DNA from: Mesonia profundi
GTDB lineage: Bacteria > Bacteroidota > Bacteroidia > Flavobacteriales > Flavobacteriaceae
NCBI RefSeq assembly: GCF_031085155.1
Contig: NZ_JAVHUL010000009.1
Location: forward strand, 1 to 64,000
Length of the DNA stretch: 64,000 nt
Direction: 5' to 3'
The position numbers were made by a program, and so were the translations under genes. The notes below the pieces were generated by a model. The model saw only the letters and a list, made by a program, of their open reading frames with translations. It was not told where the DNA came from and did not search any database. This document shows, one piece after another, positions 9,589 through 17,937 of the stretch. How positions within the stretch are numbered: the first letter of the stretch is position 1; every line of letters begins with the position of its first letter.

Positions 9589-9789
9589 ATGAAATTACTT
9601 ATATTAACAATCGTATTGTTGGCAATCGCCTTCGCGGGAATTGCTATTAAAATTTGGGCAAAAAAAGATGGAGAGTTCGCAGGAACTTGTGCCAGCCAAA
9701 GTCCTTTCCTTAATAAAGGAGGAGAGCCTTGTGGTTTTTGTGGTAAAATGCCAGATGAAGCCGAATGTGGTAAAGAAGAAAACTCATAA
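9589..9789 (+). CDS. Small Cys-rich membrane or exported protein
   Basis: 66 aa: one hydrophobic N-terminal helix (residues 2-22), then a short hydrophilic tail with five cysteines in the order C-x14-C-x2-C-x8-C after a first GTC. The tail also carries GGEPCGFCGK. Similar short proteins occur widely in Bacteroidota and are usually annotated only as membrane or secreted protein. The Cys pattern could bind a metal or form disulfides outside the cytoplasm; this is inference. It starts an operon with the glycosyltransferase (12-nt gap) and the sigma factor. An in-frame ATG at 9571 is rejected because it would precede the promoter box. Confidence 0.72.
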   Translation: MKLLILTIVLLAIAFAGIAIKIWAKKDGEFAGTCASQSPFLNKGGEPCGFCGKMPDEAECGKEENS

Positions 9790-9801
9790 GTATAAAGATT
9801 A

Positions 9802-10917
9802 ATGTTGCAAATTCTATTCATTGCCTTTCTGTGCATTGCAGCGATTAACTTTTTATATTTTTTTTTCTTCGGAATCTTTTTGTTCTCCAAAAAGAAAAAA
9901 GTTACTGAGCCAAATCAAAATTGTATCCCCGTTTCTTTGGTTATCTGTGCAAAGAACGAAGCTTCGTCTTTAAGGGAAAATCTACCTTTATTTTTAAACC
10001 AATCCTATCCTAATTTTGAGCTTATTTTAGTAAACGATACTTCCTCTGATGAGACTTTAGAAGTGATGGAAGAGTTTCAGAAAAAAGATGCTAGAGTTAA
10101 AATTGTTAATGTTCAAAATAATGAACGCTTTTGGGGGAACAAGAAGTATGCACTTACCTTAGGAATAAAAAAAGCTATTCATTCTCATTTAATTTTCACT
10201 CAAGTCGATTGTAAGCCAGAAACCAACGAGTGGTTATCACTAATGGCTTCTCAGTTTAGTGTCACCAAAGAATTGGTGTTGGGCTACGGTACTTATGACA
10301 CCATAAAGAACTCTTTTCTCAATAAAATGATACGCTACGATAGTTTGCTAACAGCTACTCAGTATTTTTCTTATGCCTATTGGGGTTCTGCTTATATGGG
10401 CGTAGGGAGAAATTTGGCGTATACCACTTCACTTTTTTATAAGCACAACGGCTTTGTGCCTCATATGGATATTTTATCAGGAGCCGATGATTTATTTGTA
10501 AACGCAGCAGCTAACTCAAAAAATGTAGCTTTGGTATTAGAGAAAGAAGGTTTTACGAAGACTGAGCCTACAACGAATTGGAAGGAGTGGTACCTAGAAA
10601 AAAGAAGTCAAATTGCTACTGCGAAAAACTATAAATCTAAGGATAGATTTCTTTTAGGTCTTTATTTTACAAGTCAGATTTTATTTTGGTTTCTGGGAGC
10701 AGTAATATTAATTGCTGATTTTAGTTTTATATATTGGGTTGCAGCACTTGTTCTTTTTAAAATTATTCTTCAGTATGTAGTGATAGGAAAAGCAACAAAG
10801 ACTTTAAATGAAAAAGGTCTATTGTGGCTTTTGCCTGTACAAGAAATAGTGTTGCTTGGGACACAATTAAGTGTCTTTGTCCATAATGCCATCTCAAAAC
10901 CCATACATTGGAAGTAA
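9802..10917 (+). CDS. Family 2 glycosyltransferase, membrane-bound
   Basis: 371 aa. An N-terminal membrane helix (about 3-28) with a following KKKK stop-transfer run is followed by a GT-A domain: VSLVICAKNEASSLRENL (nucleotide-sugar binding), VNDTSSDETL, and an Asp-containing segment near SGADDLF that may serve in metal or acceptor binding. Two hydrophobic helices close the protein (about 285-335). It most likely adds a sugar to a lipid or surface glycan at the inner membrane; donor and acceptor unknown. Middle gene of the 9589-11464 operon; its 3' end overlaps the sigma factor gene by 32 nt. Confidence 0.85.
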   Translation: MLQILFIAFLCIAAINFLYFFFFGIFLFSKKKKVTEPNQNCIPVSLVICAKNEASSLRENLPLFLNQSYPNFELILVNDTSSDETLEVMEEFQKKDARVKIVNVQNNERFWGNKKYALTLGIKKAIHSHLIFTQVDCKPETNEWLSLMASQFSVTKELVLGYGTYDTIKNSFLNKMIRYDSLLTATQYFSYAYWGSAYMGVGRNLAYTTSLFYKHNGFVPHMDILSGADDLFVNAAANSKNVALVLEKEGFTKTEPTTNWKEWYLEKRSQIATAKNYKSKDRFLLGLYFTSQILFWFLGAVILIADFSFIYWVAALVLFKIILQYVVIGKATKTLNEKGLLWLLPVQEIVLLGTQLSVFVHNAISKPIHWK

Positions 10918-11464
10918 TCATTTGACAGAAATCGAAGAACATATCGCTAAAGCTAAAGTCGGGAATCAAATTTCTTTCCTCTTTTTATTAGACTTTTTTT
11001 GGAACGATGTATATAGGTTTCAGCTAAAGAAAACCAATAATGAGTACGAGGCAGAAGAAATTACCATACAAACCTTTAGTCGGGCGTTTGATAAAATTGC
11101 CACTTATAATGAAGAGTATAAGTTTAAAACTTGGTTGATCACCATTTCAAAAAACATTCATATCGATTCTAAAAGAGTGAAGTCACTACCTACTATGCGC
11201 GTAGACAAGTCACTTGAAAAGAATATCGTAGATGAGACTCCTTCCGTAGAAGATCAATTAATTACCGAGCAAAATTTAATCAGCTTACTGTTTCATATCA
11301 AACAACTAAAACCTCATTATCAAGAAGTGATACGCTATCGTTTTTTTGAAGAGATGTCCTACAAAGAAATTGCTGAAGCTCTAGACGAGCCTATTAATAA
11401 CATCAAAGTGAGGCTTTTGCGCGCTAAAAAATTATTGGCAGAAAGCATTCAAGAACGCGAATAA
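10886..11464 (+). CDS. ECF-type RNA polymerase sigma factor
   Basis: 192 aa with sigma region 2 (about 35-105, including the AEEITIQTFSRAF and FKTWLITISKN segments) and region 4 HTH (about 135-190, with YQEVIRYRFFEEMSYKEIAEAL). No region 1.2 or 3, so it is an extracytoplasmic-function sigma-70. No anti-sigma gene is adjacent; the overlap with the glycosyltransferase gene suggests translational coupling and perhaps a link between envelope glycan state and transcription, which is inference. ATG at 10886 is preferred to the GTG at 10871. Confidence 0.9.
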   Translation: MPSQNPYIGSNHLTEIEEHIAKAKVGNQISFLFLLDFFWNDVYRFQLKKTNNEYEAEEITIQTFSRAFDKIATYNEEYKFKTWLITISKNIHIDSKRVKSLPTMRVDKSLEKNIVDETPSVEDQLITEQNLISLLFHIKQLKPHYQEVIRYRFFEEMSYKEIAEALDEPINNIKVRLLRAKKLLAESIQERE

Positions 11465-11476
11465 AGCTTCCCGGTG

Positions 11477-11511
11477 GTTTAAACCCTTCCAGAGGGTTTT
11501 ATTGCTCGAGA
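11477..11511 (+). repeat. Dispersed repeat copy A1 with terminator-like hairpin
   Basis: Contains AAACCCT (11481-11487)-TCCAG-AGGGTTT (11493-11499) followed by TATT, then TGCTCGAG. The CCCTTCCAGAGGGTTT core recurs as CCCTCCAGAGGGTTT at 38021-38035. It lies 16 nt after the sigma factor stop, so it may also act as that operon's terminator. Confidence 0.55.
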
Positions 11512-11577
11512 CCGCCTAGAATTTTAAAATATTTTCCTATTCATACCTTGTGAGCCTGTCTAACGACAAAGGCAGAC

Positions 11578-11597
11578 TTGCCGCGAGGTTCTTGATT
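11578..11597 (+). repeat. Dispersed repeat copy A2 (CGAGGTTCTTGATT tail)
   Basis: The sequence GCCGCGAGGTTCTTGATT matches the tails of repeats at 33101-33115 and 38037-38054 and, more loosely, 39940-39954. A partial CCTGTCT/AGGCAGAC inverted repeat (about 11554-11576) precedes it. Confidence 0.55.
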
Positions 11598-11652
11598 CTT
11601 AAAAAGCAATCAATAAGAAGCGATTTACATTTCTTTTAGATTCAAATTTCTT

Positions 11653-11660
11653 TATCTTTG
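11653..11660 (+). promoter_or_regulatory. -7 box (TATCTTTG) of lipA
   Basis: Exact TAnnTTTG match 18 nt before the lipA ATG at 11679. It argues against a start at 11658, which would lie inside the box. No clear -33 element. Confidence 0.55.
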
Positions 11661-11678
11661 TGGTATAAATTTACATCT

Positions 11679-12557
11679 ATGTCTGTTGAAACTCTAGTAA
11701 AAGAGAACACAAAACGAACGCCAAAACCTAAATGGTTACGTGTAAAATTGCCTACTGGTAAAAAGTATACCAACCTTAGAAAATTGGTAGATAAGTATGA
11801 CTTACATACCATTTGTACTTCGGGAAGTTGTCCTAATATGGGCGAATGTTGGAGTGAGGGTACGGCTACCTTTATGATTTTAGGAAATGTGTGTACGCGT
11901 AGTTGCGGATTTTGCGGAGTTAAAACCGGTCGTCCAGAAAACGTTGATTGGGATGAGCCCGAAAAAGTGGCGCGCTCCATTAAGTTGATGGAAATTAAAC
12001 ATGCAGTGGTGACCAGTGTAGATCGAGACGATTTAAAAGATATGGGTTCTATCATTTGGCAAGAAACCGTAAAGGCTATTCGAAGAATGAACCCTAATAC
12101 GACCTTAGAAACTCTTATTCCAGATTTTCAAGGAGTAGAAAAAAATATAGATCGCATTATTGCGGTCAAGCCAGAAGTGGTTTCACATAATATGGAAACG
12201 GTAAAACGTCTTACTAGAGAAGTACGTATACAAGCGAAATACGATAGAAGCTTAGCCGTATTAAAGTATTTAAAAGACCAAGGAATAGAAAGAACCAAGT
12301 CGGGGATTATGTTGGGTCTTGGGGAGCGAGAAGAGGAAGTAATCCAAACGCTTAAAGATTTGAGAAGTGTAGGTTTAGATATTGTTACCATAGGACAATA
12401 CCTTCAGCCTAGTAAAAAACATTTACCGGTACAGCAGTTTATCACTCCAGATCAATTTAAAAAATATGAAGAAATTGGTTTAGAGTTAGGCTTTAGACAC
12501 GTAGAAAGCGGCGCCTTGGTTCGTTCTTCTTATAAAGCTCAAAAGCACTTAACTTAA
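11679..12557 (+). CDS. lipA: Lipoyl synthase
   Basis: Radical SAM enzyme that inserts two sulfur atoms into protein-bound octanoyl groups to make lipoate for 2-oxoacid dehydrogenases and glycine cleavage. 292 aa. The auxiliary 4Fe-4S cluster ligands are Cys46, Cys51 and Cys57 (C-x4-C-x5-C) and the radical SAM cluster ligands are Cys72, Cys76 and Cys79 (C-x3-C-x2-C). The C-terminal [13 protein letters not shown] contains the conserved RSS motif that also binds the auxiliary cluster. GAPDH follows after 14 nt, so cotranscription is likely. Confidence 0.97.
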   Translation: MSVETLVKENTKRTPKPKWLRVKLPTGKKYTNLRKLVDKYDLHTICTSGSCPNMGECWSEGTATFMILGNVCTRSCGFCGVKTGRPENVDWDEPEKVARSIKLMEIKHAVVTSVDRDDLKDMGSIIWQETVKAIRRMNPNTTLETLIPDFQGVEKNIDRIIAVKPEVVSHNMETVKRLTREVRIQAKYDRSLAVLKYLKDQGIERTKSGIMLGLGEREEEVIQTLKDLRSVGLDIVTIGQYLQPSKKHLPVQQFITPDQFKKYEEIGLELGFRHVESGALVRSSYKAQKHLT

Positions 12558-12571
12558 GCCTAAACTAAAAA

Positions 12572-13573
12572 ATGGCGCATAAAATTAAAATCGGGATTAA
12601 TGGTTTTGGAAGAATAGGGAGAGGCCTTTTTAGAATTCTATTGAAGCATCCTAACATCGAGGTCGTGGCTATAAATGATTTAGCCGATGCCAAAACTTTG
12701 TCGCACTTGCTTAAATACGACAGTATTCACGGAGTTTTACCTGCGGAAGTAAGCCATAAAAGCGATACTATTTTAGTAGATAAGAAAGCTTATAAGCTTC
12801 TTAATGCCACAAAGCCTAAAGATATTTCTTGGCCACAAGAGGTAGAGCTCGTAATAGAATCTACCGGTAAGTTTAAAAAACGATCAGAGTTAGAAAGACA
12901 TCTTAAAAATAATGTAGAACACGTTATTCTTTCGGTGCCACCTATAGACGATGATATAAAAACAATTGTTTTTGGCGTTAATGACCATTTAATTTCGAAA
13001 GACGATCGTATAATTTCCAACGCAAGTTGCACCACCAATAATGCAGCTCCCATGCTTAAAGTGGTTCACGATGCTTTTCAAGTTGAGCAAGCGTATATTA
13101 CAACCGTGCATTCTTATACTTCAGATCAAAGCTTGCATGACCAGCCTCACCGAGACTTACGAAGAGCTCGTGCGGCAGCGCAATCTATTATTCCTACCAC
13201 CACGGGAGCAGCAAAAGCACTGACAAAAATATTTCCAGATTTAGCCTCGGTAATTGGAGGATGCGGAATTCGAGTTCCTGTGCCTAATGGTTCCTTAACG
13301 GACATGACTTTAAATGTAAAGCATAAAACTTCTATAGAAGAGATTAACCAGCTTTTTAAAATTGCTTCGGAAAGTCATTTTAAAGGGGTGTTAGAATATA
13401 CAGAAGATCCTATTGTCTCGATAGACATTATAGGAAGTCCTTATTCTTGTACTTTTGACGCTCAAATGACTTCTGTCATCGACGGACATTTGGTGAAGTT
13501 AATAGGCTGGTACGATAATGAATATGGGTATAGTCATAGAATTATTGACATGATTTTAGCATTGAGGAGTTAA
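12572..13573 (+). CDS. gap: Glyceraldehyde-3-phosphate dehydrogenase, type I
   Basis: Oxidises glyceraldehyde 3-phosphate with NAD(P) and phosphate in glycolysis, or runs in reverse in gluconeogenesis. 333 aa with the Rossmann motif INGFGRIGR at the N-terminus, catalytic Cys153 in SNASCTTN, the catalytic His in TTVHSYTSDQ, and the closing WYDNEYGYSHR. Asp in VVAINDLAD favours NAD. Flavobacteria often carry two GAPDH paralogues, and which role this copy has cannot be decided here. Convergent with lpxK. Confidence 0.95.
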   Translation: MAHKIKIGINGFGRIGRGLFRILLKHPNIEVVAINDLADAKTLSHLLKYDSIHGVLPAEVSHKSDTILVDKKAYKLLNATKPKDISWPQEVELVIESTGKFKKRSELERHLKNNVEHVILSVPPIDDDIKTIVFGVNDHLISKDDRIISNASCTTNNAAPMLKVVHDAFQVEQAYITTVHSYTSDQSLHDQPHRDLRRARAAAQSIIPTTTGAAKALTKIFPDLASVIGGCGIRVPVPNGSLTDMTLNVKHKTSIEEINQLFKIASESHFKGVLEYTEDPIVSIDIIGSPYSCTFDAQMTSVIDGHLVKLIGWYDNEYGYSHRIIDMILALRS

Positions 13574-13646
13574 AATTTAATTTCTGAAATTCTCATTCTT
13601 ATAAATCACAATTCATTTCACAATAAGTAAGCTGTGATTTGATAGT

Positions 13647-14651
13647 TTAAACTTTCCCAGCAAAACGTATAATTTCCTGATCAAACTCTTCTTTAGCATC
13701 TAAAAACACTGTTTTAATAGGAAGATAAAACAGTTTCTCTGGCGGGAAATAATCTTTTAGTCGCATAAAATCTTTTTCGGTAGTGACCAAAAGCGATTCT
13801 TTTCTTAAGGTTTCTAATTCCTTTTCGGTAAATAAATGATGATCTGGATAGGAGAAATGCTTCGCGTCCAATCCGTTTTCTTTTAAATGATTTACGAGCG
13901 GTTTTGGTTTGGCAATTCCGGTAACGAGATTAAACTCTTTCATCAACTGAATAGGGATTTGCTGCACGCCATTGGTAAAATAATCCTCGTAATAAATGCC
14001 AGTAAAAAATAGCTTTTGATGTGCTTTAATGGCCAGAGATTTGCTGATTTTGTTCTTTTCTTCTTCAGAAATAGTTAGAGGACATTTGGTTACAATAACC
14101 ACATCGGCGCGATTGGCACCAAAAGCAGGCTCTCTTAAATTTCCTGCGGGTAAAATCATGTCTTTGGGGTACAGCTCATGGTAAGCGGTAAGCAAGATAG
14201 AAAACCCCGCTTTTACCTTTCTATGTTGGTAAGCATCGTCTAAAAGAATCACTTCAGGAGGGGTTTCTAAGCTTCTTAATGCTTTAATTCCGTTTTGTCT
14301 GTCTTCATCTACCGCGACCAAGACTTCGGGGAATTTACGCTTAAATTGAAGAGGTTCATCTCCCACCTCCTTAGCTTCATTCTTAACGTCTAACAGTAAA
14401 AAACCTTTTGTTTTTCTTTTGTAGCCTCGGCTTAAAGTACCCACTTGGTAGTTAGGTTTCAGCAAATCTATGAGGTATTCAATCATAGGAGATTTTCCCG
14501 TACCTCCCATACTTAAATTCCCTACCGTAATGACTGGGAAATCGTAAGAAGCCGATGCTAAAATTCCCCAATCAAAAAACTTGTTGCGTAAGCCTACAAT
14601 AATTCCGTAAAGAATAGAAAAAGGAAAGAGTAATTTTCTTAGTATTTGCAT
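13647..14651 (-). CDS. lpxK: Tetraacyldisaccharide 4'-kinase
   Basis: Inner-membrane kinase that phosphorylates the 4' position of the lipid A disaccharide. 334 aa with an N-terminal membrane-associated helix (about 1-22), the P-loop GNLSMGGTGKS at residues 44-54, and the LLDDAYQHR motif typical of LpxK. Length fits the family. It is transcribed away from the Nif3-like gene with 45 bp between starts, an arrangement common in Flavobacteriaceae. Presence confirms a Gram-negative outer membrane with lipid A. Confidence 0.96.
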   Translation of the reverse strand: MQILRKLLFPFSILYGIIVGLRNKFFDWGILASASYDFPVITVGNLSMGGTGKSPMIEYLIDLLKPNYQVGTLSRGYKRKTKGFLLLDVKNEAKEVGDEPLQFKRKFPEVLVAVDEDRQNGIKALRSLETPPEVILLDDAYQHRKVKAGFSILLTAYHELYPKDMILPAGNLREPAFGANRADVVIVTKCPLTISEEEKNKISKSLAIKAHQKLFFTGIYYEDYFTNGVQQIPIQLMKEFNLVTGIAKPKPLVNHLKENGLDAKHFSYPDHHLFTEKELETLRKESLLVTTEKDFMRLKDYFPPEKLFYLPIKTVFLDAKEEFDQEIIRFAGKV

Positions 14652-14696
14652 AAGACGAAGGTATAATTTTTATATTTACCTTCTAAAGAAATTTTT

Positions 14697-15791
14697 ATGA
14701 ACGTAAAAGAGATTACTCAAAGTCTGGAGCAATTAGCGCCGCTCGCTTATGCGGAAGATTTTGATAACGTAGGCCTTTTAGTAGGAGATGATCAGCAAGA
14801 AGTAAGCGGAGTTCTGGTAAGTCTGGATTGTCTAGAAGTTACGGTAGCCGAAGCCATAGAGAAGAACTGCAACCTGATTGTTGCTTTTCATCCCATTATC
14901 TTTGGAGGTTTAAAATCTCTCACGGGGAAATCTTACGTAGAACGGGTGGTGATTAAAGCCATACAAAACGATATTGCCATTTATGCCATTCATACCGCTT
15001 TAGACAATTGCTTTAAAGGCGTTAATGATATGATTTGCGAGCAACTCAACTTAACGAATCGGCAGGTTTTAATTCCGCAAATCAACACGATTAAAAAGCT
15101 GACTACCTATGTACCTAGAAAAGATGCAGACAAAGTATTAGAGGCCTTATTTAAAGCAGGAGCAGGCAATATTGGTAACTATGAACATTGCAGCTTTGCT
15201 TTGGAAGGAAAAGGCAGCTTTTTGCCTAATGAAGAAGCCAATCCTGTAGTAGGTAAAAAAGGAGAATTGCAAATAGAAGAAGAAAAGCAATTGCATGTTA
15301 CTTTTGGGAAGCACGTACAGCATCAGGTTTTAGCTGCTTTAAAAGCGAGTCACCCTTATGAAGAAGTAGCCTATGAACTTACCAGTTTAGAGAATACAAA
15401 TCAGCATATAGGCATAGGAATGATAGGAGAATTGGAAAGTGGAATGGAAGAAAAAACCTTTTTAAAACACATCAAGGAAGTTTTTAAAACGGGAGCTGTG
15501 AGGCATTCTCATGTACTAGGAAAAGAAATTAAGAAAGTTGCGGTGTTAGGAGGAAGTGGAGCCTTTGCAATTTCGGCTGCCAAAGCGGCGGGAGCAGACG
15601 TTTTTATCACTGCCGACTTAAAATACCATGATTTTTTTAAGGCTGAAAATAAAATTCTTTTAGCCGATATAGGACATTATGAAAGTGAACAGTACACAAA
15701 AAACTTATTACATTCTTATCTTACGAAAAAATTCCCTAATTTTGCAATCGTTTTATCACAAAAAAATACCAACCCAATTCAATATAGTTGA
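14697..15791 (+). CDS. Nif3-like dinuclear metal-centre protein (YqfO type)
   Basis: 364 aa, the long form of the family: N- and C-terminal Nif3 halves with a CutA/PII-like insert in the middle (about 125-235). Metal ligands are visible in VAFHPIIF, AIHTALDN and the C-terminal LADIGHYESEQ. Known structures form hexamers with two metals per subunit. Several family members are linked to GTP cyclohydrolase or to radical/cofactor metabolism, but the reaction is not settled. The coiled-coil gene starts 2 nt after its stop, so they are coupled. Confidence 0.92.
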   Translation: MNVKEITQSLEQLAPLAYAEDFDNVGLLVGDDQQEVSGVLVSLDCLEVTVAEAIEKNCNLIVAFHPIIFGGLKSLTGKSYVERVVIKAIQNDIAIYAIHTALDNCFKGVNDMICEQLNLTNRQVLIPQINTIKKLTTYVPRKDADKVLEALFKAGAGNIGNYEHCSFALEGKGSFLPNEEANPVVGKKGELQIEEEKQLHVTFGKHVQHQVLAALKASHPYEEVAYELTSLENTNQHIGIGMIGELESGMEEKTFLKHIKEVFKTGAVRHSHVLGKEIKKVAVLGGSGAFAISAAKAAGADVFITADLKYHDFFKAENKILLADIGHYESEQYTKNLLHSYLTKKFPNFAIVLSQKNTNPIQYS

Positions 15792-15793
15792 TT

Positions 15794-16573
15794 ATGGCAA
15801 AGAAAAAAGAGGTTACCGTAGAGGAAAAGCTTAGAGCATTATACGATTTGCAATTAATAGATGCTCGTATTGATGAAATTAGAAATGTACGAGGCGAGTT
15901 ACCTCTAGAAGTGGAAGATTTAGAAGATGAAGTAGCTGGACTCAATAAAAGACTAGAGAAACTAAGTGCAGATCTAGAAAAAGTAGATGTAGATATTAAG
16001 GGAAAGAAAATCTTAATTGAAGAGTCTAACGGCTTAATTAAAAAATATACGGAGCAGCAAAAGAACGTTCGTAACAACCGTGAGTTTAATGCGATCTCTA
16101 AAGAAATTGAATTTCAAGAACTAGAAATTGAGTTGGCAGAAAAGCACATCAAAGAATTCTATGCTCAAATTGAACAAAAGAAGGAAGTGATTGAAACGAC
16201 CAAAGAGAAGATGGAACAAAGACAGTCTCACTTAGGTCATAAGCAAAGTGAACTGAACGAGATTTTAGAAGAAACAGAAAAAGAAGAAAAAGCGCTAATC
16301 AAAAAATCTGATGAATTCAAAAAAGACATCGAAGAGCGTTTGGTAAAAGCGTATACTAGAATTAGAGATAATGTGAAGAATGGATTAGCGGTAGTGCCGA
16401 TTGAAAGAGGTGCTTCTGGAGGGTCTTTCTTTACTATTCCACCACAAATACAAATGGAAATTGCTGGACGTAAAAAAGTAATTACCGATGAGCACAGTGG
16501 AAGAATCTTGGTAGATCAAGAATTAGCGGAAGAAGAAAAATTAAAAATGCAAGCTTTATTTTCTAAGATGTAA
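15794..16573 (+). CDS. Coiled-coil protein with zinc-ribbon-like C-terminus lacking cysteines
   Basis: 259 aa. Residues about 10-185 form a long coiled-coil hairpin rich in Glu and Lys. The C-terminus (about 195-255) aligns with the C4-type zinc ribbon family (DUF164/zf-RING_7) through GGSFFTIPPQIQMEI and DEHSGRILVD. The four expected cysteines are all absent; the positions read G/S and E/H/S/G. The function of the family is unknown, with suggested links to nucleic acid or secretion. It directly follows the Nif3-like gene. ATG 15794 is used; an upstream TTG at 15788 would add only two residues. Confidence 0.85.
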   Translation: MAKKKEVTVEEKLRALYDLQLIDARIDEIRNVRGELPLEVEDLEDEVAGLNKRLEKLSADLEKVDVDIKGKKILIEESNGLIKKYTEQQKNVRNNREFNAISKEIEFQELEIELAEKHIKEFYAQIEQKKEVIETTKEKMEQRQSHLGHKQSELNEILEETEKEEKALIKKSDEFKKDIEERLVKAYTRIRDNVKNGLAVVPIERGASGGSFFTIPPQIQMEIAGRKKVITDEHSGRILVDQELAEEEKLKMQALFSKM

Positions 16574-16592
16574 GTTGTAGATACTTTATATC

Positions 16593-16625
16593 AAAGCCTC
16601 TCTGTTTTCAGAGAGGCTTTTTTTA
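16593..16625 (+). terminator. Intrinsic terminator after the coiled-coil protein gene
   Basis: Perfect 12-bp stem AAAGCCTCTCTG (16593-16604) / CAGAGAGGCTTT (16609-16620), TTTT loop, and a T-run. Confidence 0.9.
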
Positions 16626-16692
16626 TTAACATAATATTGAGAACTCTTTTTTCTTCTTTCTCGTAAATTTATAGCAACAAAACCTTAAGGCT

Positions 16693-17280
16693 ATGAGAAA
16701 ATTAATGTTCATATGTTTACTCGCGATGAGTGTATTCGCTTGTCAAAACGATAAAAAATCCTCTTCAGAAGAGTTTGAAAGGGTGGAAGCTGCAAAAGAA
16801 GGAGTAAATGTTAGTATACAAGATCAGGACCTTGAGAGAGAGGAGGTAGTGAAGGGAGAAGACGTTTCTTCTCAATTAGAGAATGATCGCCCTGGGCCTT
16901 CTGCCCGATGGAGCGGAGAATTTATTAAAACCAACGCACTTAACACCGATGGAGCTTGCAGCTGTAATTGTTTAAGTATCGACTTTAATGCTACCAGAAC
17001 GCTTTGTTTAGATGAAAAATCTGGGATAGATATTCAAGTCAATTATGTACTTAAAGAAAACCTCGTTCAAGTAATTTACCTTAACGGAAAAGGAAATATA
17101 GACGATAAAAATCCAATTCCTTGGTCAGACTTTGACAAAAATAGCGTTGTAGCAGAGATTTCTACGGCCAACAATCAAATGCAACTAGACTGGAAAGGTT
17201 TTACCATAGATAACAAATTAGCAACTGATTATGCCATTTTAGGAAAGAAAACCCTAGAAGGAAATTATAAAAGAAAATAA
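16693..17280 (+). CDS. Uncharacterised lipoprotein
   Basis: 195 aa with a signal peptide and lipobox VFAC (Cys17). An acidic low-complexity segment follows (about 20-75), then a globular part with a Cys-rich stretch (ACSCNCLSIDF, plus a later LCLD) and a C-terminal beta-rich region. I do not recognise the family. The clustered cysteines in an exported protein suggest disulfides or metal binding. The lipoprotein MsrA gene starts 3 nt downstream, so a shared role in envelope oxidative repair is possible but unproven. Confidence 0.7.
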   Translation: MRKLMFICLLAMSVFACQNDKKSSSEEFERVEAAKEGVNVSIQDQDLEREEVVKGEDVSSQLENDRPGPSARWSGEFIKTNALNTDGACSCNCLSIDFNATRTLCLDEKSGIDIQVNYVLKENLVQVIYLNGKGNIDDKNPIPWSDFDKNSVVAEISTANNQMQLDWKGFTIDNKLATDYAILGKKTLEGNYKRK

Positions 17281-17283
17281 GTT

Positions 17284-17934
17284 ATGAAGTTATTTATAGT
17301 GGCTTTTGCAAGTGTATTCTTGATGAATTGCCAAAATCACAATGCCCAAGAAAAAAAGAATGAACAACTCACTACTGCGACTCCGGTGGAGGTCAACACA
17401 ACCGAGCAAGGCTATGAAAAAGCTTATTTTGCAAGTGGATGTTTTTGGTGCGTAGAAGCAGTTTATGAAAGTGTTGAAGGAGTAAAAGAATCGGTTTCTG
17501 GCTATGCTGGCGGACATACTAAAAACCCAACTTACGAAGATAGCAATACGGGTAGAACAGGACATGCAGAAGCGGTAGAGATTATTTACAATCCTAAGCA
17601 AGTAAGTTTTTCGACCTTGGTAGATGTGTATTTTGGATCTCAAAATGTAACGCAGCAAAACGGACAAGGCCCTGATAGAGGTTCACAATACCGTTCTATT
17701 ATCTTTTATCAAAATGCGAAGCAAAAAGAAGTGATAGAGACTAAAATAGGAGCCTTACAAAAAGAGTATAAAGATCCCATTGCCGCGGAAGTGATGCCAT
17801 TTCAAAAATTTTGGGAAGCCGAAGACTATCATCAAGACTATAAGAAAAATAATCCTAATAATTCTTACATTAGAAATGTATCCAATCCAAGATTTGAGCG
17901 ATTTAAAGCTAAATTTCCTGAGCTTTTAAAATAA
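17284..17934 (+). CDS. msrA: Peptide-methionine (S)-S-oxide reductase, lipoprotein form
   Basis: Reduces methionine-S-sulfoxide in proteins. 216 aa; a signal peptide with lipobox MNC (Cys16) puts the enzyme in the envelope rather than the cytoplasm. Catalytic Cys53 sits in the GCFWC motif (with Cys56), and the family signatures GYAGGHTKNPTYEDSNTGRTGHAEAV and GSQYRS are intact. Reducing power must come from an envelope thiol system not seen here. Second gene of a two-gene operon with the unknown lipoprotein; its stop is 3 nt from the convergent DUF4870 gene. Confidence 0.95.
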   Translation: MKLFIVAFASVFLMNCQNHNAQEKKNEQLTTATPVEVNTTEQGYEKAYFASGCFWCVEAVYESVEGVKESVSGYAGGHTKNPTYEDSNTGRTGHAEAVEIIYNPKQVSFSTLVDVYFGSQNVTQQNGQGPDRGSQYRSIIFYQNAKQKEVIETKIGALQKEYKDPIAAEVMPFQKFWEAEDYHQDYKKNNPNNSYIRNVSNPRFERFKAKFPELLK

Positions 17935-17937
17935 AAT

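Noticed and set aside
11465-11678. Small RNA between the sigma factor and lipA
   Set aside because: The hairpins belong to the dispersed repeats; no separate promoter-terminator pair is convincing.
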